A program made the translations under genes and the position numbers. Source: JAAURB01 sp049647265 (GTDB lineage Bacteria; Cyanobacteriota; Cyanobacteriia; Cyanobacteriales; Microcoleaceae). Taken from it: a stretch of DNA of 64,000 nucleotides. This document shows positions 34,814 to 42,532 of this stretch, piece by piece (the first letter of the stretch is position 1; the number at the start of each line of letters is the position of its first letter). Where the stretch lies: the NCBI GenBank assembly GCA_049647265.1, contig JBARXJ010000015.1:62001-126000 (forward strand). The letters run 5' to 3'. Under the pieces are notes generated by a model. That model had not been told where the DNA came from, ran no database searches, and saw only the letters and a list, made by a program, of their open reading frames with translations.

Positions 34814-35731
34814 CTATTCTAAATTCGCTTTGGCATTGCGCCTTAACATCTCTGGTTTAATTCGTCTCAAGGCTGAAGCGCGAAATCGTTGATTCCATTC
34901 TTCTGTTGAAATATTGGCTAATTCTGCTAATTTTGGTGCAATATTTTCCGGATACGGTTGAAACCCAGATTCATCGGTTTCAGTGGCAAATCGTTGATTC
35001 CAAGGACAAACATCCTGGCAAATATCGCACCCTGCCACCCACCCTTCTAAGCTAATATTTTCAGGTATATTTTCTCCTCTATTTTCAATCGTATGATAGG
35101 CAATACAACGATTTGCATCCACTACAAAAGGCTGTACAATTGCATCCGTTGGACAAGCATCAATACAACGAGTACAAGTGCCACAATGTTCTGTATGCGG
35201 TGTATCGGTTGGTAAATTTAAATTGGTTAAAATCTCTGCTAAAAAGACCCAAGACCCATATTTTCTCGTAATGACATTACTATTTTTAGCAATCCATCCA
35301 ATCCCCGCTTGTTGCGCCCAAACTTTATCTTGCATCGGGCCAGTATCAGCATAATATCGCGTTAAAATTCCGTCTTCTTGAGTTTGTAACCAATTCGAGA
35401 AAGCCTTTAATTTTTTATGTAAAATCTTATGATAATCTCGTCCCCAACCATAGCGAGAAATCTTAGCAAATTCTTTCCCTTGAGGACGTTGATGGGGTGT
35501 ATAATAATTTAAAGCCACACAAATGATTGATTGTACTTCTGGCATCACCTCGAAGATATTCTGACGCTTTGGGTTTGCCATCCACTTCATCTCAGCTTGA
35601 TAACCTTGACTTAACCAAGCTTGCAATTTTTCGGTTTCTGTTTCATACTGCTGAGCAGAAGCAATACCCACTTGATGAAATCCTAATGTTAAAGCTTGCG
35701 CTTGAATCGCTTTTTTAAGCTGAATTGTCAT
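34814..35731 (-). CDS. queG: Epoxyqueuosine reductase QueG
   Basis: 305 residues with two 4Fe-4S motifs, CGTCTRCIDACPTDAI and CDICQDVCPWNQRF, behind a cobalamin-binding-type domain (RYADTGPMQDKVWAQQAGIGWIAKNSN). These are diagnostic for QueG, the last enzyme of queuosine synthesis, which reduces epoxyqueuosine to queuosine in certain tRNAs using cobalamin and iron-sulfur clusters. The catalytic Asp is present in RYYADTGP. All eight cluster cysteines are visible. The protein is a little shorter than some homologues that have C-terminal HEAT repeats. It is divergent from the HAD gene by about 65 bases. No other queuosine genes adjoin it. Confidence 0.95.
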   Translation of the reverse strand: MTIQLKKAIQAQALTLGFHQVGIASAQQYETETEKLQAWLSQGYQAEMKWMANPKRQNIFEVMPEVQSIICVALNYYTPHQRPQGKEFAKISRYGWGRDYHKILHKKLKAFSNWLQTQEDGILTRYYADTGPMQDKVWAQQAGIGWIAKNSNVITRKYGSWVFLAEILTNLNLPTDTPHTEHCGTCTRCIDACPTDAIVQPFVVDANRCIAYHTIENRGENIPENISLEGWVAGCDICQDVCPWNQRFATETDESGFQPYPENIAPKLAELANISTEEWNQRFRASALRRIKPEMLRRNAKANLE

Positions 35732-35798
35732 TACTTTTAATCTTTAATCTATATTAACCACTCTAATATTTGTATAAATCACCTAACTTCAGTGAACT

Positions 35799-36590
35799 AT
35801 GATACAAAAACCCACAATCATTGCAATTGATTTTGATGGAGTCATCTGTGATGGCATGATTGAATACTTTCAAACGGCTTGGCGCACTTATTGCAAAGTT
35901 TGGTCACCTATTAATTCTACCCCAACAGACGCACTGGCTCAACAATTTTACCGTACCCGTCCTGTAATAGAAACAGGTTGGGAAATGCCAGTTTTAGTGC
36001 GGGCATTAACTTTAGGAATTCCTGAAGATGATATTTTACAAAATTGGGTTGATATCTGTCAAAAACTCGTTCAAGAAGAAAACTTAAAAGCTGAAAAAAT
36101 AGGCCCCTTACTTGATAGTATTCGAGATGAATGGATACAAACAGATTTTGAGGGATGGCTAAAACTCCATCGTTTTTATCCCGGTGTAATAGAACAATTT
36201 ATACAATGGTTAAATCCCACTTCTCAACAATTAATTCAACCGATTATTATCACCACAAAAGAAGAACGATTTGTTCGTGCATTGTTACAACAACAAAATA
36301 TTACCATGGCTGACGGCACAATTTACGGTAAAGGGTGTAAACGTCCTAAATACGAAACCATCCGCCAGTTATTATCAACTCCAACATCTCCCCCTACTAT
36401 TTGGTTTGTTGAAGACAGACTCAAAGCATTACTCGCCGTCGAAAAACAACCCGACTTAACAGATATTCGCTTATTTTTAGCCGATTGGGGATATAATACA
36501 AAAACAGAAAAACAATATACAGAAAATAACTCTCGTATTAAACTAATAACCCTACCTCAATTCACCCAAGACTTCTCTACTTGGCTATGA
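35799..36590 (+). CDS. HAD-superfamily hydrolase, cyanobacterial type
   Basis: 263 residues. Motif I is IAIDFDGVICDG with both Asp in place (DFDG). Motif II is ITTKEERFVR (Thr), motif III Lys in KGCKRPKYE, and motif IV WFVEDRLKALLAVEK. The cap domain is large and helical. Members of this cyanobacterial group are not biochemically assigned as far as I know. The gene reads in the same direction as nurA, 54 bases before it, and may be co-transcribed with it. Confidence 0.8.
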   Translation: MIQKPTIIAIDFDGVICDGMIEYFQTAWRTYCKVWSPINSTPTDALAQQFYRTRPVIETGWEMPVLVRALTLGIPEDDILQNWVDICQKLVQEENLKAEKIGPLLDSIRDEWIQTDFEGWLKLHRFYPGVIEQFIQWLNPTSQQLIQPIIITTKEERFVRALLQQQNITMADGTIYGKGCKRPKYETIRQLLSTPTSPPTIWFVEDRLKALLAVEKQPDLTDIRLFLADWGYNTKTEKQYTENNSRIKLITLPQFTQDFSTWL

Positions 36591-36643
36591 TAAATCCTAA
36601 TAGTACTAATCGCCTAGTCGGTTAATTTTATTCTTAAAAAACC

Positions 36644-37861
36644 ATGCTAGACCTCACCCAAATCGCCCAAAAAATGCAAGGCATGAGTCAACACATGACT
36701 CAAGAGGCAGAAGCTGCAAAAAAGCGAATCGATATTGCAGAAACCTTATTTCAAGATGCTACAGTTAATCAAACTCAACTGTTAGAAACCCACGAAAAAT
36801 GGGAAAAACGTCTGTTATTTAATCCGGCTATTCCGGCAGAACCCCTCAATACTTGTCCCTATATTGCTACCCCTCCAAAAGCCCATACCATTCTCGCGAC
36901 AGATGGGTCTCAAATTGCTCCGAGTGCCCATGAAATTGCCTACTGTTATTTAATCAATATTAGCCGAATTGTTCTACATTATAATCAAAGTCGGCGGCCA
37001 ATTTTAGACAGTATTCCTGAGATTTATTATCGCCCAGAAGACCTTTATATTGCGCGACAATGGGGCATTAGAACGGATGAATGGATGAGTTATCGTCGTA
37101 CCGCTTCAGAGACTATTATGTTAGCGGATATCGGAGAACAACTTCAAGCCGAATATCCCCAACAAAAAGACATTCCAACCTTAGCTTTATCGGATGGTTC
37201 TTTAACTTATTGGTTTCTCGATCAATTGCCAACAGATGCCCGGAATTTAATCTTAGAACCGATTTTAGAAGCCTGGGAACAGTTGCGCTTAGCGGGTATT
37301 CCATTACTCAGTTATGTTAGCGCTTCTCGTAGTAGTGAAAGTGTCTCTTTCTTACGGTTACAAGCCTGTACTCACGAACAACCCGACTGCATGAAATATT
37401 GCCCCAGTGCCGGAACAATGGCTTCTAACGGCGCAACTAAAAAAGCAATGTGTCAAGCCTTTGAACCACTGCGAGATACAATCCTTTGGTCTTCTAAACT
37501 CAGTTTAGGTCAACGCAGTCCGTTATGGCGAAGTCAAGCTAAAATTTTAGATTTATATGGTCATCATCAAATCTATTTCTGTTATGTGAATGTCGGCACA
37601 GAAATTGCCCGCATTGAAACTCCGGCTTGGGTGGCAGAAAATCCCGACTTATTAGAATTAGCATTAGGCATGATGATTGCCCAAGTTCAAAAAGGCTATG
37701 GTTATCCTGTTGGCTTAGCAGAAGCCCATAACCAAGCGGTGGTTAAAGGTGGCGATCGCAGTCGATTTTTTGCTATGTTAGAACAGCAAATGATTAAAGC
37801 AGGATTACGAAATGTCGGTATTTCTTATAAAGAAGCCCGCAAACGGGGTAGTATTGCTTAA
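36644..37861 (+). CDS. nurA: NurA-domain nuclease
   Basis: 405 residues. NurA motif I with its metal Asp is ILATDGSQIAPS (Asp87), later ALSDGSLTYWFLD carries a second Asp, and the C-terminal YGYPVGLAEAHNQAVVKGGDR block is the last conserved motif. NurA is a 5'-3' exonuclease and endonuclease of the RNase H-like fold; in archaea it pairs with the HerA helicase for end resection. Bacterial NurA proteins often stand without HerA, as here: no HerA gene is in the window. A decayed copy of its last 200 bases lies at 40771-41125. A HIP1 site falls inside the last motif. Start ATG is in the spacer after the HAD gene. Confidence 0.88.
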   Translation: MLDLTQIAQKMQGMSQHMTQEAEAAKKRIDIAETLFQDATVNQTQLLETHEKWEKRLLFNPAIPAEPLNTCPYIATPPKAHTILATDGSQIAPSAHEIAYCYLINISRIVLHYNQSRRPILDSIPEIYYRPEDLYIARQWGIRTDEWMSYRRTASETIMLADIGEQLQAEYPQQKDIPTLALSDGSLTYWFLDQLPTDARNLILEPILEAWEQLRLAGIPLLSYVSASRSSESVSFLRLQACTHEQPDCMKYCPSAGTMASNGATKKAMCQAFEPLRDTILWSSKLSLGQRSPLWRSQAKILDLYGHHQIYFCYVNVGTEIARIETPAWVAENPDLLELALGMMIAQVQKGYGYPVGLAEAHNQAVVKGGDRSRFFAMLEQQMIKAGLRNVGISYKEARKRGSIA

Positions 37862-37901
37862 TAGTTATTTGTTGTTTAGGTGAATAACAAAATTCCGTTT
37901 A

Positions 37902-38840
37902 TTAGAGTGAGTTTCGCTCAACAACATATTTCAAAGGTTGCCCAGTTTGATAACGATGAATTAGGTTAATCGTATAATCAGCAATATCATTAGGCTGACC
38001 TGGGGCGGCAATATGGGGAGTCATAATAATACGTGGATCTGACCAAAACGGATGATTTTTCGGCAAAGGTTCAGTTTCAAATACGTCTAAACAAGCCCCG
38101 GCAATTTGACCTGTATTTAATGCTTCTAATAAGTCCGCTTCCACTAAGTGTTGACCTCGACCCACATTAATAATATAAGCTCCTAATGGTAAAGCAGAAA
38201 ATGTTTGATCGCAAAGAATTCCTTCCGTTTCTGGTGTCAACGGTAATAAACAAACAATGACTCGACATTGACTCAAGAAAAGCTTAAACTGCTTGTTACC
38301 ATCAAAGCATTCAACTCCGCTAATGGCTTTGGGTGTTCGACTCCATCCCCGCACAGAAAACCCCATTGCTGCTAGTTGTTTAGCCGCTGCCAAACCCAAA
38401 ACTCCCAAGCCTAAAATTCCAATCGTAAATGAGCTAGGATCTGGTGTGGTTAAATATTCCCAACGGCGCGACTGCATTAATTCTTGATACTCAATAAACC
38501 GCCGTTTAAACAGCAAAACTGCTAGCGTGACATACTCTGCCATTTGTAAGGTTTTGCCCTGAGAAACAGTCCGGACGATGGGAATATGCTGTGGTAAATC
38601 AGGATCTGCTAAAATCCGATCAACGCTAGCCCCTAAAGAGATAATTAGCTTCAAATTGGGAAATCTTTGCATCACTCCCAATGGCGGCAACCAGGCTAAT
38701 ACGATCTCAATCTCTTCTAATTTTCCACATTCTGGCCAAACTCGTAAATCTAAATTAGGCCGATTTTGCTGCAATTTAGCGATGAATTCACTAAACCATA
38801 CATCTGTGGATTCAATTTCTGCTAATAATAATACTGCCAT
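37902..38840 (-). CDS. D-isomer 2-hydroxyacid dehydrogenase (GhrA-like)
   Basis: 312 residues. NAD(P)-binding motif GILGLGVLGLAAAKQL, then the arginine-bearing SRTP, LLPLTPETEGIL, INVGRGQHLVEADLLEAL with the substrate Arg region, and the catalytic His in MTPHIAAPGQP with Glu in ETEPLPKNHPFW. This is the glyoxylate/hydroxypyruvate reductase A branch, which reduces 2-oxo acids to 2-hydroxy acids with NAD(P)H. The SRTP motif after the second beta strand favours NADPH. It starts three bases after the stop of the aminotransferase gene, so the two are in one transcript. Together they suggest a path amino acid to 2-oxo acid to 2-hydroxy acid. Confidence 0.88.
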   Translation of the reverse strand: MAVLLLAEIESTDVWFSEFIAKLQQNRPNLDLRVWPECGKLEEIEIVLAWLPPLGVMQRFPNLKLIISLGASVDRILADPDLPQHIPIVRTVSQGKTLQMAEYVTLAVLLFKRRFIEYQELMQSRRWEYLTTPDPSSFTIGILGLGVLGLAAAKQLAAMGFSVRGWSRTPKAISGVECFDGNKQFKLFLSQCRVIVCLLPLTPETEGILCDQTFSALPLGAYIINVGRGQHLVEADLLEALNTGQIAGACLDVFETEPLPKNHPFWSDPRIIMTPHIAAPGQPNDIADYTINLIHRYQTGQPLKYVVERNSL

Positions 38841-38842
38841 TT

Positions 38843-40093
38843 TTAACCAGATGTTGTCAATTGAGCCAAATTTTCTACAGCCTGCTGAATATCCTGCTGT
38901 TGACCCAAGGCACTTAAACGCAAGAAACCTTCACCCATTGATCCAAAAATAACACCTGGGACCCCTACAATTCCAGTTGATTCTAATAGTTTCTCAAACA
39001 ATTGCCAGGAAGACAAACCTTGGGGTGCTTTCACCCAAACAAACGGACTATCAATTGCCCCAAAACAGATTAACCCAGCGGCTTCTAAACCGTTTCTGAG
39101 CAAGCGAGCATTGTTGAGATAATAATTCACCACTTGTTGGCATTCAAGCTGTCCTGGGGCGGATAAAGTGGCGATCGCGCCATACTGAGCAATATTAGCA
39201 GTTCCCCAAAATTTAATCGAGTTTCTAATTCGCCACAAATGATTTAATTCTCCCGGTACGGTATTATTAATCGTTAAAGCTTCTGGAATTACACACCAAC
39301 CCACTCGCAAACCTGTAAAATTTGCCCATTTAGAAAAACTGCCTATTTCAATAGCACATTCTTTTGCCCCTTCAATTTCATAAATACTTCGAGGAATATT
39401 TGAACTACAAATAAACGGGCTATAAACCGCATCATATATAATCACCGCTTGATGATTTTTAGCATAGTCTACAAATTCTTGAAGTTGCTCGTAAGTTGCT
39501 ACGGCTCCTGTTGGGTTATTGGGAAAGCAGAGATAAATGATATCGACTTTTTCTGATGGTAATTTGGGTATAAAGTTATTTTCTTCTAAACAAGGTAACT
39601 GTATTAATGGCCGACCCGCTAGTAAAGTTCCTTCCTTAAAAGAAGGATAAGCCGGGTTTTGTACAGCGACAATATTACCCGGAGCAAATAGTTCTTGAAG
39701 ATTAACAGAAACCGATTGTGCGCCATCACTGATAAATACTTCTTCAGTATTAATTTCTATTCCTAAATTTTGCTGATAATAACTGTCACAAATGGCTTGT
39801 TTTAAGGCTAGATTTCCTGTTATTTCTTCATAGCCTGTATAAGTCTGTGGATCGCCTAAGCGATGGGCAGCATTAACTAAAGCCTTCGTTACGGTTGGTG
39901 GCAAAGGCTGACTGGTATCGCCAAAAGCCATCATTAATATTTGCTGTTGAGGATTGCTTGCTTGATAGGCTTCTACCTTTCCCCACACTTGCTTAAAAAT
40001 AATTTCAGTATAGATTTTATCTCCGGTTAGATGAGTCAGTGCTATATTTTTATTCGCCATACTTTCGTCACGATCCTTTATTATCTCGATCAT
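38843..40093 (-). CDS. DapL-like PLP-dependent aminotransferase
   Basis: 416 residues, fold type I. It has the layout of LL-diaminopimelate aminotransferase: GDTSQPLPPTV near the N-terminus, YTGYEEITGNLALKQAI, ISDGAQSVSVN, VQNPAYPSFKE, IIYLCFPNNPTGAVAT, the PLP Asp/Tyr in IIYDAVYSPFI, and the Schiff-base Lys in GSFSKWANFTGLRVGW. It differs from the standard enzyme at many places (for example AFGDTSQP for LGIGDVTEP, and the lack of the DAAYEAYI form), so it is more likely a paralogue with another substrate than the lysine-pathway enzyme. ATG 40093 and ATG 40060 are both possible starts. It is the middle gene of a three-gene unit. Confidence 0.85.
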   Translation of the reverse strand: MIEIIKDRDESMANKNIALTHLTGDKIYTEIIFKQVWGKVEAYQASNPQQQILMMAFGDTSQPLPPTVTKALVNAAHRLGDPQTYTGYEEITGNLALKQAICDSYYQQNLGIEINTEEVFISDGAQSVSVNLQELFAPGNIVAVQNPAYPSFKEGTLLAGRPLIQLPCLEENNFIPKLPSEKVDIIYLCFPNNPTGAVATYEQLQEFVDYAKNHQAVIIYDAVYSPFICSSNIPRSIYEIEGAKECAIEIGSFSKWANFTGLRVGWCVIPEALTINNTVPGELNHLWRIRNSIKFWGTANIAQYGAIATLSAPGQLECQQVVNYYLNNARLLRNGLEAAGLICFGAIDSPFVWVKAPQGLSSWQLFEKLLESTGIVGVPGVIFGSMGEGFLRLSALGQQQDIQQAVENLAQLTTSG

Positions 40094-40146
40094 TTTTAGA
40101 GAGCAGTTAGCCCTCTAAATAAAAAAAATTATCGGCTACTTATGAC

Positions 40147-40629
40147 TTATTGTTCGAGCTTTAACTGACTCTGAATGTATTCAGATAGTTTGTATTTTGC
40201 TAAAATCTCTTGAGGTAAATCTGCCGCACCTTTAATGTCTTTCAGACAATTCTCGCTTTGACAAAGACAATCAAATCCTCTATCCATAGACCATTCTGTA
40301 GAGGGATAAAAGAAACTAAATTCTTCTCCAATTTCTATATTGTTGAGGGCAATAATTTCCATTTTTTCCGTATCAAAGAAGACATTCGGATCGCAACTAT
40401 GATTGATATATTGCAAAAACTCCGGATCTAGCATAATATGTTGGCGATCGCCAATTTGAACCGTTAGATAATTCGGTTTTTCTAGAACTTCTTTTGATCC
40501 AAAATCACTAATAACTTGTCCAGATTTCAACTCAACCGCAGCGTGTAGAGATTTATTTCCTGTTGTTGAACATTCCCTAATTTCGGCAATTGATCCAACT
40601 TTAGTAATTTTATCAACAGTATTTGACAT
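40147..40629 (-). CDS. SET-domain protein
   Basis: 160 residues from ATG at 40629, decided by AGGAG ten bases upstream (TTAGGAGTGAGTTCA). It has the SET signatures: a short N-terminal strand (GSIAEIREC), YLTVQIGDRQHIMLDPEFLQYINHSCDPN with the NHSC motif, IGEEFSFFYPSTEW with the catalytic Tyr region, and a post-SET FDCLCQSENCL with three cysteines. SET proteins transfer methyl groups from SAM to lysine; bacterial ones may have targets other than histones. It lies 53 bases before the aminotransferase gene on the same strand, the first gene of a possible operon SET, aminotransferase, 2-hydroxyacid dehydrogenase. Confidence 0.82.
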   Translation of the reverse strand: MSNTVDKITKVGSIAEIRECSTTGNKSLHAAVELKSGQVISDFGSKEVLEKPNYLTVQIGDRQHIMLDPEFLQYINHSCDPNVFFDTEKMEIIALNNIEIGEEFSFFYPSTEWSMDRGFDCLCQSENCLKDIKGAADLPQEILAKYKLSEYIQSQLKLEQ

Positions 40630-40770
40630 TGAACTCACTCCTAATGTTAGCCATTCACAGGATAACAAAGAAGCAGCCAAAACTTGAAATATTGAATAAA
40701 TTTAACGATCTACACCTTCCTGTCAGGATAAACCGTCGATCCTGCATACATTGTAGCGTACGTCATTGAC

Positions 40771-41125
40771 GCATTAGCATTAAGGATGATTGCCCCAGTG
40801 CAAAAAGGCTATAGTTATCCTGTCGGCTTGGCAGAAGCCCATAATCAAGCGCTGGTAAAAGGTAGCGACGATTTTTTCGTTACTCAAACAACAAATGATT
40901 CAAGCTGGATTGCGAAATGTATAGCAATCACAAATGATTCATGATAAACCATACATATCGATTATTGCCTAAAGTGATTACTCCGATTGCCGATTGCCGT
41001 AGGCGTAGCCAGTCCTTCGGACTTATGCCGATTGCCTTTTCCAAGACGATTTTGCTCACAACTCAAAGCTGACTGCTATAGGGATTTGTGATGAAGAAGC
41101 CCGCAAACGGGGCAGTATTGCTTGA
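40771..41125 (+). pseudogene. Decayed duplicate of the nurA 3' end, interrupted by an insertion
   Basis: 40771-40920 is clearly similar to nurA 37658-37820 (CAAAAAGGCTATAGTTATCC compared with CAAAAAGGCTATGGTTATCC), with frame-breaking deletions, one of them at the place where nurA has its HIP1 site. After a 170-base insertion, 41093-41125 resumes with GAAGAAGCCCGCAAACGGGG and the same AGTATTGCTT ending. About 15 bases of nurA are missing at the insertion point. No start, no intact frame; it is a remnant of a duplication or recombination. Confidence 0.9.
40927..41092. mobile_element. 166-bp MITE-like element inside the nurA remnant
   Basis: The insert begins with ATCACAAAT (40927-40935) and ends with ATTTGTGAT (41084-41092), a perfect 9-bp terminal inverted repeat. 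It has no gene. The inside holds CCGATTGCCGATTGCC, a GGCGTAGCC palindrome half and an AGTCC-TTC-GGACT hairpin, all of the kind seen in cyanobacterial dispersed repeats. No clear target duplication is visible, because the flanking nurA DNA has changed. Confidence 0.6.
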
Positions 41126-41370
41126 TATTAAAGTCTCTTTTTTCTACGAATTTACCGACTTATTCTATAATGCTTCTATTTCCTAAAATAGACTTTTTCA
41201 ATCAGAGAAAGGCTAGGTTAAAAGAGGGTTTCTACTAGAATCAATCTAATTATTATTTATTTTTACGAAAATTAGAAATCAATGCTTCAGACGTATCAAT
41301 GCAACCCTGGATCGAGATGAGATGAAAATGCTACTCTGCTTGTTCAATGACTTAACTCTGCATGAGAGTG

Positions 41371-42069
41371 TTAGTAAGCACCTTCTTTTCTTAAAACAAC
41401 AGTAATTGTCTTCCAAATCAGATAGATATCGTACCAAACTGACCATTTCAACTGATAATTTAAATCCATTAGAACAATCTGTTCAAAATCATCAATACTA
41501 GAACGACCGTTTGTTTGCCACTCTCCTGTAATTCCGGGCTTAACGCTGAGTCGTTGCCAGTGATGCTGATCGTAGTTTGCAACCTCATCGGGTGTCGGTG
41601 GACGAGTTCCAACAATACTCATTTCCCCTTTTAATACATTCAAAAATTGAGGAAATTCATCTAAACTTGTTTTGCGTAAAAACCCACCGATACGAGTAAT
41701 TCGAGGGTCACAATCATTCTTAAAAATAAATCCTTTTGCTTTATTTTCAATTAAATGTTTTTGCTTATCAGCATTTACAATCATTGACCGGAATTTCCAC
41801 ATCCGAAAGGGTTTTCCCTTCAAACCACAACGAATTTGACTATAGAATAAAGGCCCTGGATTATCAAACTGCATTGCAATTGCAATTGGAATGGCAATCA
41901 TCGCAGTTAAACTTAATCCAATAATGGCAAGTATGATATCTATTAAACGCTTCGCTTTACTGAGTAATGATGCATGAATCTCATGACTCGACGGTAAATG
42001 ACTCTCGTGAGGATAATGTATTAAAGAACACATCGCCGATGAACTGGCAGTTTTTGAAGTGGAAGTCAC
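41371..42069 (-). CDS. Bacterial sugar transferase (undecaprenyl-phosphate glycosyl-1-phosphate transferase)
   Basis: 232 residues. One membrane hairpin at about 36-60 (KRLIDIILAIIGLSLTAMIA), then the conserved catalytic core: RCGLKGKPFRMWKFRSM, LRKTSLDEFPQFLNVLKGEMS, GTRPPTPDEV, KPGITGEWQTNGR and DLNYQLKWSVWYDIYLIWKT. These enzymes move a sugar-1-phosphate onto undecaprenyl phosphate and start exopolysaccharide or O-antigen repeat units. The protein has only the short C-terminal part, not the long N-terminal region of WbaP. The start is GTG at 42069 with GGGTAAAAAGCT in front; a later ATG at 42033 is an alternative. No other polysaccharide genes adjoin it. Confidence 0.92.
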   Translation of the reverse strand: MTSTSKTASSSAMCSLIHYPHESHLPSSHEIHASLLSKAKRLIDIILAIIGLSLTAMIAIPIAIAMQFDNPGPLFYSQIRCGLKGKPFRMWKFRSMIVNADKQKHLIENKAKGFIFKNDCDPRITRIGGFLRKTSLDEFPQFLNVLKGEMSIVGTRPPTPDEVANYDQHHWQRLSVKPGITGEWQTNGRSSIDDFEQIVLMDLNYQLKWSVWYDIYLIWKTITVVLRKEGAY

Positions 42070-42532
42070 AGCTTTTTACCCTGAATAATAACTGTTTGCT
42101 CTCGTTGTGGTTAATTCTATGGGATTTTTTTAAGAATAGGGTATAACCACGTCGGACTTTACCAAATCTTTAAAAAAGTGAGGGGAATAAATAAAGATTG
42201 TGTAAAGCTATAATCTATGTCATTTTACTAAAATCTCTACCTTAAGGCTTAAAAAAGGCAAATTGTATCAGTAATTTCCCCAATATTAGGATGTCGGTGA
42301 TAATACTCTGCTGACAAAAGCGATACGACTTAAGATATAGTGTCAAGTATAATATACGCTACAGAGTCTAATCGATAAACTTCGTTTTTGTTATACAAAA
42401 CTTGAATCAGAATACGACAGACTAATCTCTCCTGACTCAGAATCTAATCATTGACTCTCAGTAGGGAATCGGCTCATACCTATTGGATTATATACATAAT
42501 AATATAAAACAGGCAATCAGCAACATTATAAA
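42070..42532. other. Spacer between the RND pump gene and the sugar transferase gene
   Basis: About 460 AT-rich bases with no coding frame, hairpin or repeat I can support. It should hold the promoter of the sugar transferase gene. Confidence 0.4.

Noticed and set aside
36644..37861. NurA-HerA defence or repair operon
   Set aside because: No HerA or SIR2-like gene lies nearby; the upstream partner is a HAD protein.
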